The notes below the pieces were generated by a model. That model saw only the letters and a program-made list of their open reading frames with translations. It ran no database searches and was not told the origin of the DNA. This document shows positions 37,025-45,641 of a stretch of DNA of 64,000 nucleotides, one piece after another. Origin of the DNA: an uncultured Roseicyclus sp. (lineage in GTDB: Bacteria; Pseudomonadota; Alphaproteobacteria; Rhodobacterales; Rhodobacteraceae); contig NZ_CALAHQ010000094.1 in NCBI RefSeq assembly GCF_937892565.1, forward strand, positions 1 to 64,000. Direction: 5' to 3'. A program made the position numbers and the translations under genes. The first letter of the stretch is position 1, and every line of letters starts with the position of its first letter.

Positions 37025-38194
37025 TCAGCCCGTCACATCCAGCCGCTCAAGCCCATGAAAATGGTAGATGTTGGCGTATCGTGCGGGCGCGGCCAGACGC
37101 AGGCCGGGCCGGGCCTGGAACAAGATCGGCAACGCGATCTGCAATTCCAGCCGGGCCAAGGGGGCCCCGACGCAGAAATGCAGACCCGCCCCAAAGGATT
37201 GGTTCACCGGCCCATCGCTGCGCGCGGGCTCAAAACGCTCGGCCTGCGCATAGGCATCGCCACAGCGGTTGGCCGATGCCAGCAACAGGCCCACCTGATC
37301 GCCGCGTGCAAAGCGGTGGCCAAACAGCGTCACATCCTCATAGGCCCAGCGGGTGAACAGATGCAGCGGCGGGTCGTGGCGCAAGATCTCTTCCACCAGC
37401 GGCGCGGGGTCGGGCCCCGGGCGCGCCCCTGTTTCCAGACACAGCTTTACCCCATTGCCCAGGGAATGCACCGTCGCCTCATGGCCCGCATTGAGCAGCA
37501 AGATGCAGGTGCTGATCAACTCGTCGGTGGACAGCCGCGCACCGTCTTCTTCGGCCGCGATCAGCGCGGTGATCAGATCGTCGCGCGGATCGTTTCGGCG
37601 GCGGTTCACATAATCGCGCAGGAAGGCCACGAATTCGGTCGTCGCCGCGACCGCCGCATCCTCATCGGCGCGGGTGCGGCGGGCCTGATACATCTGCACC
37701 ATCGCATTGGACCAACGCAAAAGATCCGGCGCAATCGCCTCGGGCACGCCCAGAAGGCGCGCGATGATGATCACGGGGATCGGGCGGCAATAGGCGTCGA
37801 GCAGGTCGAAGTGATCCGCTTCGGGCAAGCGCGCGGCCAGATCGCCCGCCAGCGCCGCAATCTCGGGGGCCAGCGCCGCAATCCTGCGCGACGTGAACGC
37901 GCGCAGCACAAGACCGCGCAACCGCGTGTGACGCGGCGGTTCAAGTTCCAGCATGGAATGGGCTTCGACGGCGAAAAAGGGCTTGAGGTGATCGGGGATG
38001 GCGGGGGCCACAAGGGCTTCGCGCCCAAAACGCCGATCGCGCAGGATCGTGTTGACCGCCGCATGGGTCGTGGCCATCGGCATGGCGTAATCCGCCCACC
38101 ACACCAGCGGCCCGGCGGCGCGTGCCATGCCATAGAAAGGGTAGGGGTCTTGCACAAAGCCCGGATCGGTGGGGGATTGGGTCAGGATCTGCAT
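37025..38194 (-). CDS. Cytochrome P450
   Basis: A 389-residue soluble bacterial P450 with the haem-ligand loop FGAGLHFCVGAPLARLEL (Cys near residue 340), the I-helix LLNAGHEATVHSLGNG, the ExxR-type region and the PPLHLFTRWAYEDVTLFGHR motif. Its substrate is unknown. No ferredoxin or ferredoxin reductase gene lies beside it, so it must use shared electron donors. It ends 6 bases from the convergent ntrX. Confidence 0.92.
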   Translation of the reverse strand: MQILTQSPTDPGFVQDPYPFYGMARAAGPLVWWADYAMPMATTHAAVNTILRDRRFGREALVAPAIPDHLKPFFAVEAHSMLELEPPRHTRLRGLVLRAFTSRRIAALAPEIAALAGDLAARLPEADHFDLLDAYCRPIPVIIIARLLGVPEAIAPDLLRWSNAMVQMYQARRTRADEDAAVAATTEFVAFLRDYVNRRRNDPRDDLITALIAAEEDGARLSTDELISTCILLLNAGHEATVHSLGNGVKLCLETGARPGPDPAPLVEEILRHDPPLHLFTRWAYEDVTLFGHRFARGDQVGLLLASANRCGDAYAQAERFEPARSDGPVNQSFGAGLHFCVGAPLARLELQIALPILFQARPGLRLAAPARYANIYHFHGLERLDVTG

Positions 38195-38320
38195 GATCGC
38201 AAATCTGGCAGGGCAACGGCCGATTGACCAGTGGGCTCGATGCCTGTCTGGTGAAAGACGACGCTCATCGCCGGGTGTGCAGGCCCTTTTGCGATGGGCT
38301 TTGCCCGGCGGCGGTGGGGA

Positions 38321-40870
38321 TCAATCCGCGCCGCGCACCGGGATGGTGGCCGCGCCACCGGGTTTCAGCATCCGCTGGATCACGGCAACGGCAGCCGCCG
38401 TGCCCAGCCCCAGAAGATCGGTCACAAGGCCGCCCTCGATCATCATGAGCGCGGCAATCAACAGCACGATCCGCAGATACCAGACCGACGCTGCGCCCAT
38501 GACCCACCCCTGCACCGCAGCCGCGAGCAAATACACCCCAAAGCCCGCCGTGACCACCGCGCGGATGATCTCGGTCACGCTGCCATCCATCAAGAGGGCG
38601 GCATTGTAGAAGAACATGAAGGGCACGATGAAGGCCGCGATGCCGATCTTGAATGAGGCAACCGATGTCTCCATCGCATTGGCCCCCGAAATTCCGGCCG
38701 CCGCATAGCTGGCCAGCGCCACGGGCGGGGTGATGGCCGACACCACGGCGAAGTAAAAGACAAAGAAATGCGCCGTCAACAGCGGGATGCCAAGCTGCAC
38801 AAGGCCCGGCGCCACCACGGCGGCCGCGACCGCATAGGCCGCGGTCGTGGGCATGCCCATCCCCAACAAGATCGCAATGCACATGGCGAAAAACAGCGCC
38901 AAAAGCTGGCTGACGCCCGCAATGTCGAGCAACAGGTTGGAAAAGCGCGCCCCCACCCCGGTCAGCGAAATGACCGCAACGATGATGCCCGCACACGCAC
39001 AGACCGCGATGATCTGGATCGACATGATCCCCGCAATCTCGAAGGCCTTGACGATCGCGCGCGGGCCCATGGCATGGGGGGTAAGCCAGCTGATCATGGC
39101 GGCGGCGACGGTCGCAAGCGTGCCTGCCCGGATCACCGAGTAGCCCATGAAAAGCGCCGCGATCAAGATCAGGATCGGCACGAACAGATAGACCTGTCGG
39201 ATCAGGCGCTTGAACTTTGGCAATTCATCTTCGCGCATGCCACGCATGCCAAGCTTTGCCGCCTCAAGATCGACCATGAAATAGACCGAGGCGAAATAGA
39301 GCAACGCCGGAATGATCGCGGCGATGGCGATATCTTGATAGGGGATGCCCGTCACCTCGGCCATGATGAAGGCACCCGCACCCATGATCGGCGGCATGAT
39401 CTGACCACCGGTCGAGGCAGCCGCCTCGACCGCGCCGGCGGTCTTTTTTTCGTAGCCAACCTTTTTCATCAGCGGAATGGTGAGCGATCCGGTCGCCACG
39501 ACATTGCCCGCCGAGGTGCCGTTGATCATCCCCATCAGCCCGCTTGCAAAGATCGCCACCTTGGCCGGACCGCCGCGCGCGCGCCCTGCGGCGGCGAAGG
39601 CGAAATTGACGAAATAATCCCCGACCTTCGAGGCCTGCAAAAAGGCCGCAAAGATGATGAACAAGATGATGTAGGTCGATGAGACCGACGTGGTGGTGCC
39701 CAAGATGCCGACATCGGAATAGACCGTGCCGAAAAAGCGCTGCCATGTGTAGGGTGTCTCGACCCGCAAGATCGAGGGCAACAGATGCGCGCTGAAGGTA
39801 TAGGCAAGAAAGATGCCCGCGATCACCACCAGCGCCATGCCCGCGACCCGGCGCGTCAGCTCAAGGATCAGCGCGGTGCCCGCCGTTGCGGCAAAGGCCA
39901 CGCCAATGGGCACCTGTGGCGTTCCGACCGCATTGCGCGCGGCCGTGCCGTAAATCGGGATCAGGTAGAGCGCCACGATGACCGCGCAAAAGCCCAGCAC
40001 CATGTCCGAGGCGGCAAAGGCCGCGCGGTCGCGCCGTTCGAACCAACCTGTCACGATGGCGCCAAAGGTCGCCACCAAAAGCGGCACCCCAAACCACCAG
40101 ATCTCGCGCGCATAGACCCAATCATAGGCCGAAAAGGTGTCGGGGATGTCGGGCATCGATACCCAAAGCACCCGGCCGCCCATCTCCATGATCTGGTCAG
40201 TGCCCAGATACTGGATGAAGCCAAGCGTCGTGATGGCCGCCACCAGCGCTGGCAGGGCCAGCGCGGCGGCGATCCGGGTGATGATCCGCGTGTCGCGCAC
40301 AGGCTGTGGGCCACTGGGAAAACCATGGGCCGCAAACAGGGCAAACCCCAACACCAGGGCGCCAGCGATGTGGATCATGCGGAAATTCCACGGCTCCATC
40401 GGCAGGGTCGGCAACATCGGCAGCCGGTCGGCCCAGCGTGATTTGATATCGCGCGCCGTGTGCCGCAAGGCGGCCGCTTCGGCCTGAGCGGTTTCGATGC
40501 TGGCGGTCAGTGCTGCGATCTCGTCGGCGTTGTCGGCGGTTTGGGCCACCTCTTGGGCCAAGGCCAGAAGACGGCGCATGCTGTTTCCGCCAAAGGCCTC
40601 GCCCGCGGGGCCCAGCGTCCTGCGCAGATCCTCGAAGCTGGCTTGGGTCTTGCGTTCGGCAAGGCTGGCTTGCACCGACCATGGCGACGCGATCAACCCG
40701 CTGACCGACAGCCCGTTCAGTGCCGCCATGTGAAAGGCCGCATAGAAAAAGGCCATGACCGCGATGACGACATAGGCGCGACCCGCAAACAGGCGACGGT
40801 TGCCTTCGATCGGCTCTTCGTCAACGCCTTCTGCAAGGACCTGTCCGGTCTGGCTGGTCTGGTCGGTCAT
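38321..40870 (-). CDS. TRAP transporter permease, fused small/large subunits (TAXI type)
   Basis: An 849-residue fused TRAP permease. The N-terminal part (about residues 1-230) holds the small-subunit-like segments plus a coiled stretch. The large DctM-like part has many TM segments, with the signature GLMGMINGTSAGNVVATGSLTIPLMKKVGY and GQIMPPIMGAGAFIMAEVTG. Such fusions pair with TAXI binding proteins. The substrate class is probably a small organic acid or amino acid, not determinable here. The Met at 40870 follows GGGGAA; a longer ORF to 41068 is not family-like. Cotranscribed with the binding-protein gene 127 bases upstream. Confidence 0.92.
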   Translation of the reverse strand: MTDQTSQTGQVLAEGVDEEPIEGNRRLFAGRAYVVIAVMAFFYAAFHMAALNGLSVSGLIASPWSVQASLAERKTQASFEDLRRTLGPAGEAFGGNSMRRLLALAQEVAQTADNADEIAALTASIETAQAEAAALRHTARDIKSRWADRLPMLPTLPMEPWNFRMIHIAGALVLGFALFAAHGFPSGPQPVRDTRIITRIAAALALPALVAAITTLGFIQYLGTDQIMEMGGRVLWVSMPDIPDTFSAYDWVYAREIWWFGVPLLVATFGAIVTGWFERRDRAAFAASDMVLGFCAVIVALYLIPIYGTAARNAVGTPQVPIGVAFAATAGTALILELTRRVAGMALVVIAGIFLAYTFSAHLLPSILRVETPYTWQRFFGTVYSDVGILGTTTSVSSTYIILFIIFAAFLQASKVGDYFVNFAFAAAGRARGGPAKVAIFASGLMGMINGTSAGNVVATGSLTIPLMKKVGYEKKTAGAVEAAASTGGQIMPPIMGAGAFIMAEVTGIPYQDIAIAAIIPALLYFASVYFMVDLEAAKLGMRGMREDELPKFKRLIRQVYLFVPILILIAALFMGYSVIRAGTLATVAAAMISWLTPHAMGPRAIVKAFEIAGIMSIQIIAVCACAGIIVAVISLTGVGARFSNLLLDIAGVSQLLALFFAMCIAILLGMGMPTTAAYAVAAAVVAPGLVQLGIPLLTAHFFVFYFAVVSAITPPVALASYAAAGISGANAMETSVASFKIGIAAFIVPFMFFYNAALLMDGSVTEIIRAVVTAGFGVYLLAAAVQGWVMGAASVWYLRIVLLIAALMMIEGGLVTDLLGLGTAAAVAVIQRMLKPGGAATIPVRGAD

Positions 40871-40920
40871 GGTCTGGTGTTCCCCCGGACGGACGGCGCG
40901 GCCTGCCGGCCCCTTGTGGT

Positions 40921-40946
40921 GCCGCGCCCATCGCAAGGGGCGCGGC
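40921..40946 (-). other. Intercistronic stem-loop 1 between TAXI binding protein and permease
   Basis: GCCGCGCCC (40921-40929) and GGGCGCGGC (40938-40946) form a perfect 9-bp stem with an 8-base loop, in the gap between the binding-protein stop and the permease start. It likely stabilises or attenuates the upstream message. Confidence 0.6.
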
Positions 40947-40956
40947 CCGTGTCGCG

Positions 40957-40991
40957 CGGCGGGGCGGATGCGCTGTGCGCATGCCCCGCCG
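40957..40991 (-). other. Intercistronic stem-loop 2 between TAXI binding protein and permease
   Basis: CGGCGGGGC (40957-40965) pairs with GCCCCGCCG (40983-40991), and inside it ATGCGC (40968-40973) pairs with GCGCAT (40977-40982) across a 3-base loop and a 2-base bulge, giving about 15 bp in all. It begins just 7 bases after the binding-protein stop on the reverse strand. Confidence 0.6.
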
Positions 40992-40997
40992 GTGGTC

Positions 40998-41993
40998 TTA
41001 CATCGCGCCGTGAATACGGTCGGCCGCAATCGTTGCACCGGCGTTTTCGGTGAACCAGCGTGCCGCACCGGGGTGCCACATCATCGCGGTGTTCTTGTCC
41101 CAATGTTCGGGCAGGGTTTCGCGCGCCGAGGCGTGGATGCCGACCATGCGGTCATTGTCCGACATGATGACATCGGTCACCGCATAGACAAAGCTTTCGG
41201 GCAGGTCGCAATTGGCGATCGCAAAGTTCCACATCGCCACCGAGCGCGCGGGTGCCTCGAGCGTGGTGTAGGTGGTGTCGGCGATCTCGAAGCCCGAGAC
41301 GGGGAATTGTTCGATGATCTTGGCCTGTTCATCGGCGGTGAACTCGATGATGTTGATGTCGGTCTGCACCTCAAGCTGCGACACGGCCGGAATCGGAACG
41401 CCCGCGGCAAAGGCGATCACATCCAGAAGACCGTCCTGAAGCTGGCCGCCCAGATCATCCCAGCCACCGTTGCGGCGCTCGAACGCCACGCCAAGCGCTT
41501 CCAGCATCAGCGGAAAATAGGTGTCCGAGGTCGACCCGGCTGGTCCAAAGCCCACGCGTGCGCCCGCCGGAATGTCGGCGATCGTCTCGATCCCCGAGGC
41601 CGACAGCGTCGTCACCGAAAAGGGTGTCTGATACATGGGGAACATCGCACAGGCATTGGTCATCTGCAGCCCGGGTGCGATCGGGTTGGTGCCAGCCAGC
41701 GATTCAGCGGCCGGGCCCATGGTGGTCAGACCAAACTGAACTTCGCCGGTGTGCACCAGCGCCATGTTCTGCATCGGCCCGCCGGTCACTTCGCCACCGC
41801 CCGAAAGGCCCAGCTCATCGGCAACCAGATTGGCCCAGCCAGAGCCATAGACGAAAAAGGTGCCGCCCTGCGAGGCGGTGCCGACGGTGAAGCTTTCGGG
41901 CCAGCCGGTGCGGTCGGCATGGCCATCGGCAAAGGCCGCCGTTGCGGTCAGCGCGGTGGTGGCCGCAAGTGCTGCGATACGGGTGAATACCAT
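40998..41993 (-). CDS. TAXI-family TRAP transporter solute-binding protein
   Basis: A 331-residue periplasmic binding protein with a signal peptide (MVFTRIAALAATTALTATAAFA). The TAXI-type N-terminus reads FTVGTASQGGTFFVYGSGWANLVADEL, and the family region AGARVGFGPAGSTSDTYFP follows. The Met at 41993 follows GGGGAG. It is the first gene of the TRAP operon and partner of the fused permease. TAXI proteins are known or suspected to bind small organic acids; the ligand is open. Confidence 0.94.
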   Translation of the reverse strand: MVFTRIAALAATTALTATAAFADGHADRTGWPESFTVGTASQGGTFFVYGSGWANLVADELGLSGGGEVTGGPMQNMALVHTGEVQFGLTTMGPAAESLAGTNPIAPGLQMTNACAMFPMYQTPFSVTTLSASGIETIADIPAGARVGFGPAGSTSDTYFPLMLEALGVAFERRNGGWDDLGGQLQDGLLDVIAFAAGVPIPAVSQLEVQTDINIIEFTADEQAKIIEQFPVSGFEIADTTYTTLEAPARSVAMWNFAIANCDLPESFVYAVTDVIMSDNDRMVGIHASARETLPEHWDKNTAMMWHPGAARWFTENAGATIAADRIHGAM

Positions 41994-42120
41994 CTCAATC
42001 TCCCCTTGTGGATGGATCAAGCGCCCGCCGTGAGCCGGGCCGCTGGGCGCGAGTGTCTGGGGCGGGCAAGGCGGTCATGCAAGCCGTGCATGGCCGCTTT
42101 GCGTGCATTGATGAGCATAT

Positions 42121-42153
42121 CCTGATGGAATGGGTGGATATCCACCCATCAGG
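42121..42153. promoter_or_regulatory. Nested palindrome upstream of the TRAP operon
   Basis: ATGGGTGGATATCCACCCAT (42130-42149) is a perfect 20-base palindrome. Offset from it, CCTGATGG (42121-42128) and CCATCAGG (42146-42153) form a second inverted pair, so two overlapping folds or sites exist. It lies in the 212-base gap between the binding-protein start and the dctD-like stop. It may bind the regulator of the TRAP genes; I see no good sigma-54 promoter beside it. Confidence 0.5.
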
Positions 42154-42205
42154 GTCAAATTCATATTACGATCTTGACACATTGCAGGGGCGCAAGCGGC
42201 GCGAC

Positions 42206-43555
42206 CTAAGGTTTGCGAAAGCTTTCGCGGTCCAATCCGTGGCGCTGCATCTTTTCATAGAGCGTCTTTCGGCTGATCTGCAGCGCGGCCAAGGTCGCCT
42301 TGATGCTGCCGCCATGGGCGGCCAGCGCGGTTGCGATCAACAGCCGCTCATGGGCGGCCATCTGTTGGGCAAGGCTGGCCTCGGGCGCGGGGGGGGCTTG
42401 TGCCAGAGCGGGGTCCAGACCCAGCGCCATCCGGTCGGCGGCATTGCGCAATTCGCGCAGATTTCCCGGCCAATCGCGCGTCGCTAGCGCCGCCAGAACC
42501 GCCCCCGGCACGATGGGAACCGGCCGCCCGGCCCGGGTGGCGGCTGTCTCCAGAAAGGCCAGGAACAGCTCGGGAATATCCTCGCGCCGGGCTGACAGGG
42601 GCGGCAGGCGCAGCGTGACCACATTCAGCCGATACAGCAGATCGGGCCGAAAAGTGCCCTCGCGCACGGCCTGTTCCAGATCCCGCTTGGCCGAAGCCAC
42701 GATCCGCAGATCGAGCGCGATCGCGTCATTCGATCCAAGGCGCGTCACCGTGCGCTGTTCGATCACATGCAACAGCTTGCCTTGCAGCGCCATGGGCAGG
42801 CTGTCGATGTCATCCAGAAACAGCGTGCCCCCGCGGGCATGTTCGAATTTGCCATAGCGCGCGCGGCTGGCGCCGGGAAAGGCGCCCGCTTCATGGCCGA
42901 ACAATTCGCTTTCGATCAGATCGGCGGGCAAGGCTGCACAATTGACCACGCCAAAGGGGCGCAGGGCGCGCGCGCTGGCGGCATGCAGGGCACGCGCGGC
43001 GACATCCTTGCCGGTGCCGGTTTCGCCTTCGATCAGCACATCGGCCCCGGTTGCGGCCACGGCGCTCAGGCTGGCACGCAGCCGCGTCATTGCGGGCGAT
43101 CTGCCGCGCAACTGCACCTCCAGCGCGTCGCCTGCGGTCTTGGGGTCGGACCCGGCGCGCAGCAGGCGGTTTTCCACTGTCAGCCGGCGCTTTTCCAGCG
43201 CCCGCCCCGCCGCCTGCACCAGCCGCGCGGGCGCATAGGGTTTTTCGACGAAATCATACGCCCCGTCGCGCATCGATTGCACCGCCAGATCCACATCACC
43301 ATGCCCGGTGATCAAGATCACCGGCAGTTCGGGGTCGATGCTGAGCGCCTTGGCCATCAGCGCCAGCCCGTCCATGTCCGGCATGCGGATGTCGGTGATC
43401 AAGATGCCGGGAAAATCCCGGTCAAGCCGCGCCAGCGCCTGCGCCGCGCTGGCGCAGGCGATGACGTCAAGATCGGCCAGCATCAGGGCCTGCACGGCGG
43501 CCAGGCGCGGATGCTCTTCATCATCGACAAACAAGATGGGCGGGGGGGCGGTCAT
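42206..43555 (-). CDS. DctD/NtrC-family response regulator
   Basis: A 449-residue sigma-54-type regulator: receiver with phospho-acceptor Asp55, AAA+ domain with Walker A GETGTGKD, and a C-terminal HTH (GSIKATLAALQISRKTLYEKMQRHGL). The loop that normally reads GAFTGA is GAFPGA (in FGHEAGAFPGASRARYGKFEHARGG), a Thr-to-Pro change at the residue that touches sigma-54. It is likely the regulator of the neighbouring TRAP operon, by analogy with DctB/DctD. Its ATG overlaps the kinase stop by 4 bases. Confidence 0.92.
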   Translation of the reverse strand: MTAPPPILFVDDEEHPRLAAVQALMLADLDVIACASAAQALARLDRDFPGILITDIRMPDMDGLALMAKALSIDPELPVILITGHGDVDLAVQSMRDGAYDFVEKPYAPARLVQAAGRALEKRRLTVENRLLRAGSDPKTAGDALEVQLRGRSPAMTRLRASLSAVAATGADVLIEGETGTGKDVAARALHAASARALRPFGVVNCAALPADLIESELFGHEAGAFPGASRARYGKFEHARGGTLFLDDIDSLPMALQGKLLHVIEQRTVTRLGSNDAIALDLRIVASAKRDLEQAVREGTFRPDLLYRLNVVTLRLPPLSARREDIPELFLAFLETAATRAGRPVPIVPGAVLAALATRDWPGNLRELRNAADRMALGLDPALAQAPPAPEASLAQQMAAHERLLIATALAAHGGSIKATLAALQISRKTLYEKMQRHGLDRESFRKP

Positions 43556-45447
43556 GGTGCAGCAATCTCGGCGGGTGGCGTGGTCAGCTCAAGATCCACC
43601 GTGAACACCGCGCCGCCATCGGGGTGATTGGCCACCATCAGCCGCCCGTTGAAATCGCGCACGATATTGTAGGAAATCGACAGACCAAGCCCCAGCCCCT
43701 TGCCGGGGGCCTTGGTGGTGAAGAAGGGATCAAAGGCCTGTGACAAGGCGTCTTGCGACAGGCCGGGCCCTGTGTCGCGCAGCGCGAGCTGGCACCGCCC
43801 TGTCTGTGGCATCACGGTCAGGGTCAGGGTGATGGTCGGCCGCGCCGTGCCGTCCATGGCGTCCAGCGCATTGCCGATCAGATTGACGATCACCTGTTGC
43901 AGCCGCACCCGCCCGCCGGTGACCCAGATTTCATTGCCCGGTGGCGGGGGGATCACGCGCGCCGCCGATTTGTCCAGCCGTGGCGCCATCAGGTCAAGGG
44001 CATCCGCGATCACGGCGTGGATCGGCACCGGGCCGGTCTTGTCTTGCGGGCGGCGGGCGAAATTGCGCAGATGCCGCGAGATCGACGCCATCTTGTCGGC
44101 CATCGCGGATATCAGGCGGATATTCTCGCGCGCTTCATCCATGCGGCCGCGCTCCAGAAAGGTGGCGGTGTTTTCGGCATAGGCCTTCATCGCGGCCAAG
44201 GGTTGGTTGAATTCATGGCTGAGCGCCGCCGACATCTGCCCCAGGGCTGCCAGCTTTCCGGCCTGTATCAATTCGGTTTGCGTGCGGCGCAGCTGTGCCT
44301 CGGTGCGCACGCGTTCGTCGATTTCGTGGCGCAACAGCCGGTTGGCGGCATCAAGCTCGGCGGTGCGGCCGCGCACCCGCGCCTCGAGCCGTGTCTGTTC
44401 ATCGGCCCGTGTGGCCAATTGCTGTTCAAGCTGGGCGCGCCGTTGCCCGATCACGGCGCTTACCATCAGCCCGAACAGGGCGATCAGCGCCGCGATGGCC
44501 AGCGAAGTCAGCGCCTGTGCCCGCGCGGGGGCTATGGGCGACAGGATCGACACCCGCCATCCTGCCGCCGCGATCAGCCCCGTCTGCATCACATAGACCG
44601 CGCGCCCCCCGGGGTCGTCGATGGTCAGGATCTGATAGTTCGCGCCGCCCAAGGGCCTGCTGTGCGCCGCCAGAGGGCGCAGCGCCGTGATCGGGTATTG
44701 CCGTGTCTGGGCGATGGTTTCCAGCGCGGCTTCGACCATGGGCCCGAGCGTGCGGAAATGCCAATCCGCCCTGTCCGACAGGAAAATGACATTCGACATG
44801 TCCTGCACGATGATTGTCGCGCCACTTTCGGCCCATGTCGCCTCGAAGGCGTCCAGGGTGATCTTGACCGCGACCACACCGATGATCCCGCGCTCGTCAC
44901 TGACCGGGGCGGCAAAGAAATATCCCCGCTCGCCCGAGGTGGTGCCCAGGGCGTGGAACCGCCCGATGCCGCCATCGAGCGCGTCGGTGAAATAGGGGCG
45001 ATACGCAAAGTTTCGCCCCACAAAGGATCGTTCCGTTCGATAGGATGAGGCCGCGATGGTCAGCCCCGTGCGGTCCATCAGATAGATGTCCGACACATCA
45101 AGCGACAGTGCGGTCTGGCGCAGCTGTTCATTGACAAAGGGCAAGAGCCCCGCATTGGTCGGATCGCGCAACACCCGGGCCAGGATCGGACGCTCGGCCA
45201 GAAGCGGGGGCAGAACCGCCGCGCGGTTCAGCGCGCCGCGCAGGTTCTGGGTTGCCAGTTCCAGGGTGGCACGATCGCGATCGCCGATCTGCACCTCATA
45301 GGCGCGTTCAAGCCGCGGATAGGCCAGCATCGCACCCAGACACAGCCCGATCAGCACCATCCGCACCACAGCGCCCGTGGACCAGCGCCCCGTCAGGGCG
45401 CGTGGCTGGCGGCGGTCGGTCATGGCTTCATCGGCGGCATCGATCAT
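43552..45447 (-). CDS. DctB-like sensor histidine kinase
   Basis: A 631-residue membrane kinase with one TM near residues 28-46, a periplasmic dCache-like ligand domain (about 50-290), a second TM near 300-325, a coiled coil, and a kinase core with LSHEFNQPLAAMKAYAENT (H-box) and GKGLGLGLSISYNIV (G2). Its ligand probably matches the TAXI transporter substrate. The start could also be the Met at 45423, eight residues in. It is the first gene of the pair. The upstream gap 45448-45641 shows no clear element. Confidence 0.9.
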   Translation of the reverse strand: MIDAADEAMTDRRQPRALTGRWSTGAVVRMVLIGLCLGAMLAYPRLERAYEVQIGDRDRATLELATQNLRGALNRAAVLPPLLAERPILARVLRDPTNAGLLPFVNEQLRQTALSLDVSDIYLMDRTGLTIAASSYRTERSFVGRNFAYRPYFTDALDGGIGRFHALGTTSGERGYFFAAPVSDERGIIGVVAVKITLDAFEATWAESGATIIVQDMSNVIFLSDRADWHFRTLGPMVEAALETIAQTRQYPITALRPLAAHSRPLGGANYQILTIDDPGGRAVYVMQTGLIAAAGWRVSILSPIAPARAQALTSLAIAALIALFGLMVSAVIGQRRAQLEQQLATRADEQTRLEARVRGRTAELDAANRLLRHEIDERVRTEAQLRRTQTELIQAGKLAALGQMSAALSHEFNQPLAAMKAYAENTATFLERGRMDEARENIRLISAMADKMASISRHLRNFARRPQDKTGPVPIHAVIADALDLMAPRLDKSAARVIPPPPGNEIWVTGGRVRLQQVIVNLIGNALDAMDGTARPTITLTLTVMPQTGRCQLALRDTGPGLSQDALSQAFDPFFTTKAPGKGLGLGLSISYNIVRDFNGRLMVANHPDGGAVFTVDLELTTPPAEIAAP

Positions 45448-45641
45448 GACGCCCAGTATATGCGCGGGCGCGATCCCCCTGACCAGAGCTTGTGGTCAAA
45501 GCTTTCCGTGGGGCGATGCCGGGCCGGCGGTGCGAACCAGACCCGGTGAATTCGGCTTTCGCGAATGGCCATGACAGGTTACTCTGACACCAGATCAGGC
45601 GACGGCGTTTGTGGGTTGCCAGTCATGTGTTGGAGGAACCG

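Noticed and set aside
41994-42205. Sigma-54 promoter for the TRAP operon (GG-N10-GC type)
   Set aside because: The nearest candidates have the wrong spacing between the two conserved doublets, so I do not call one.
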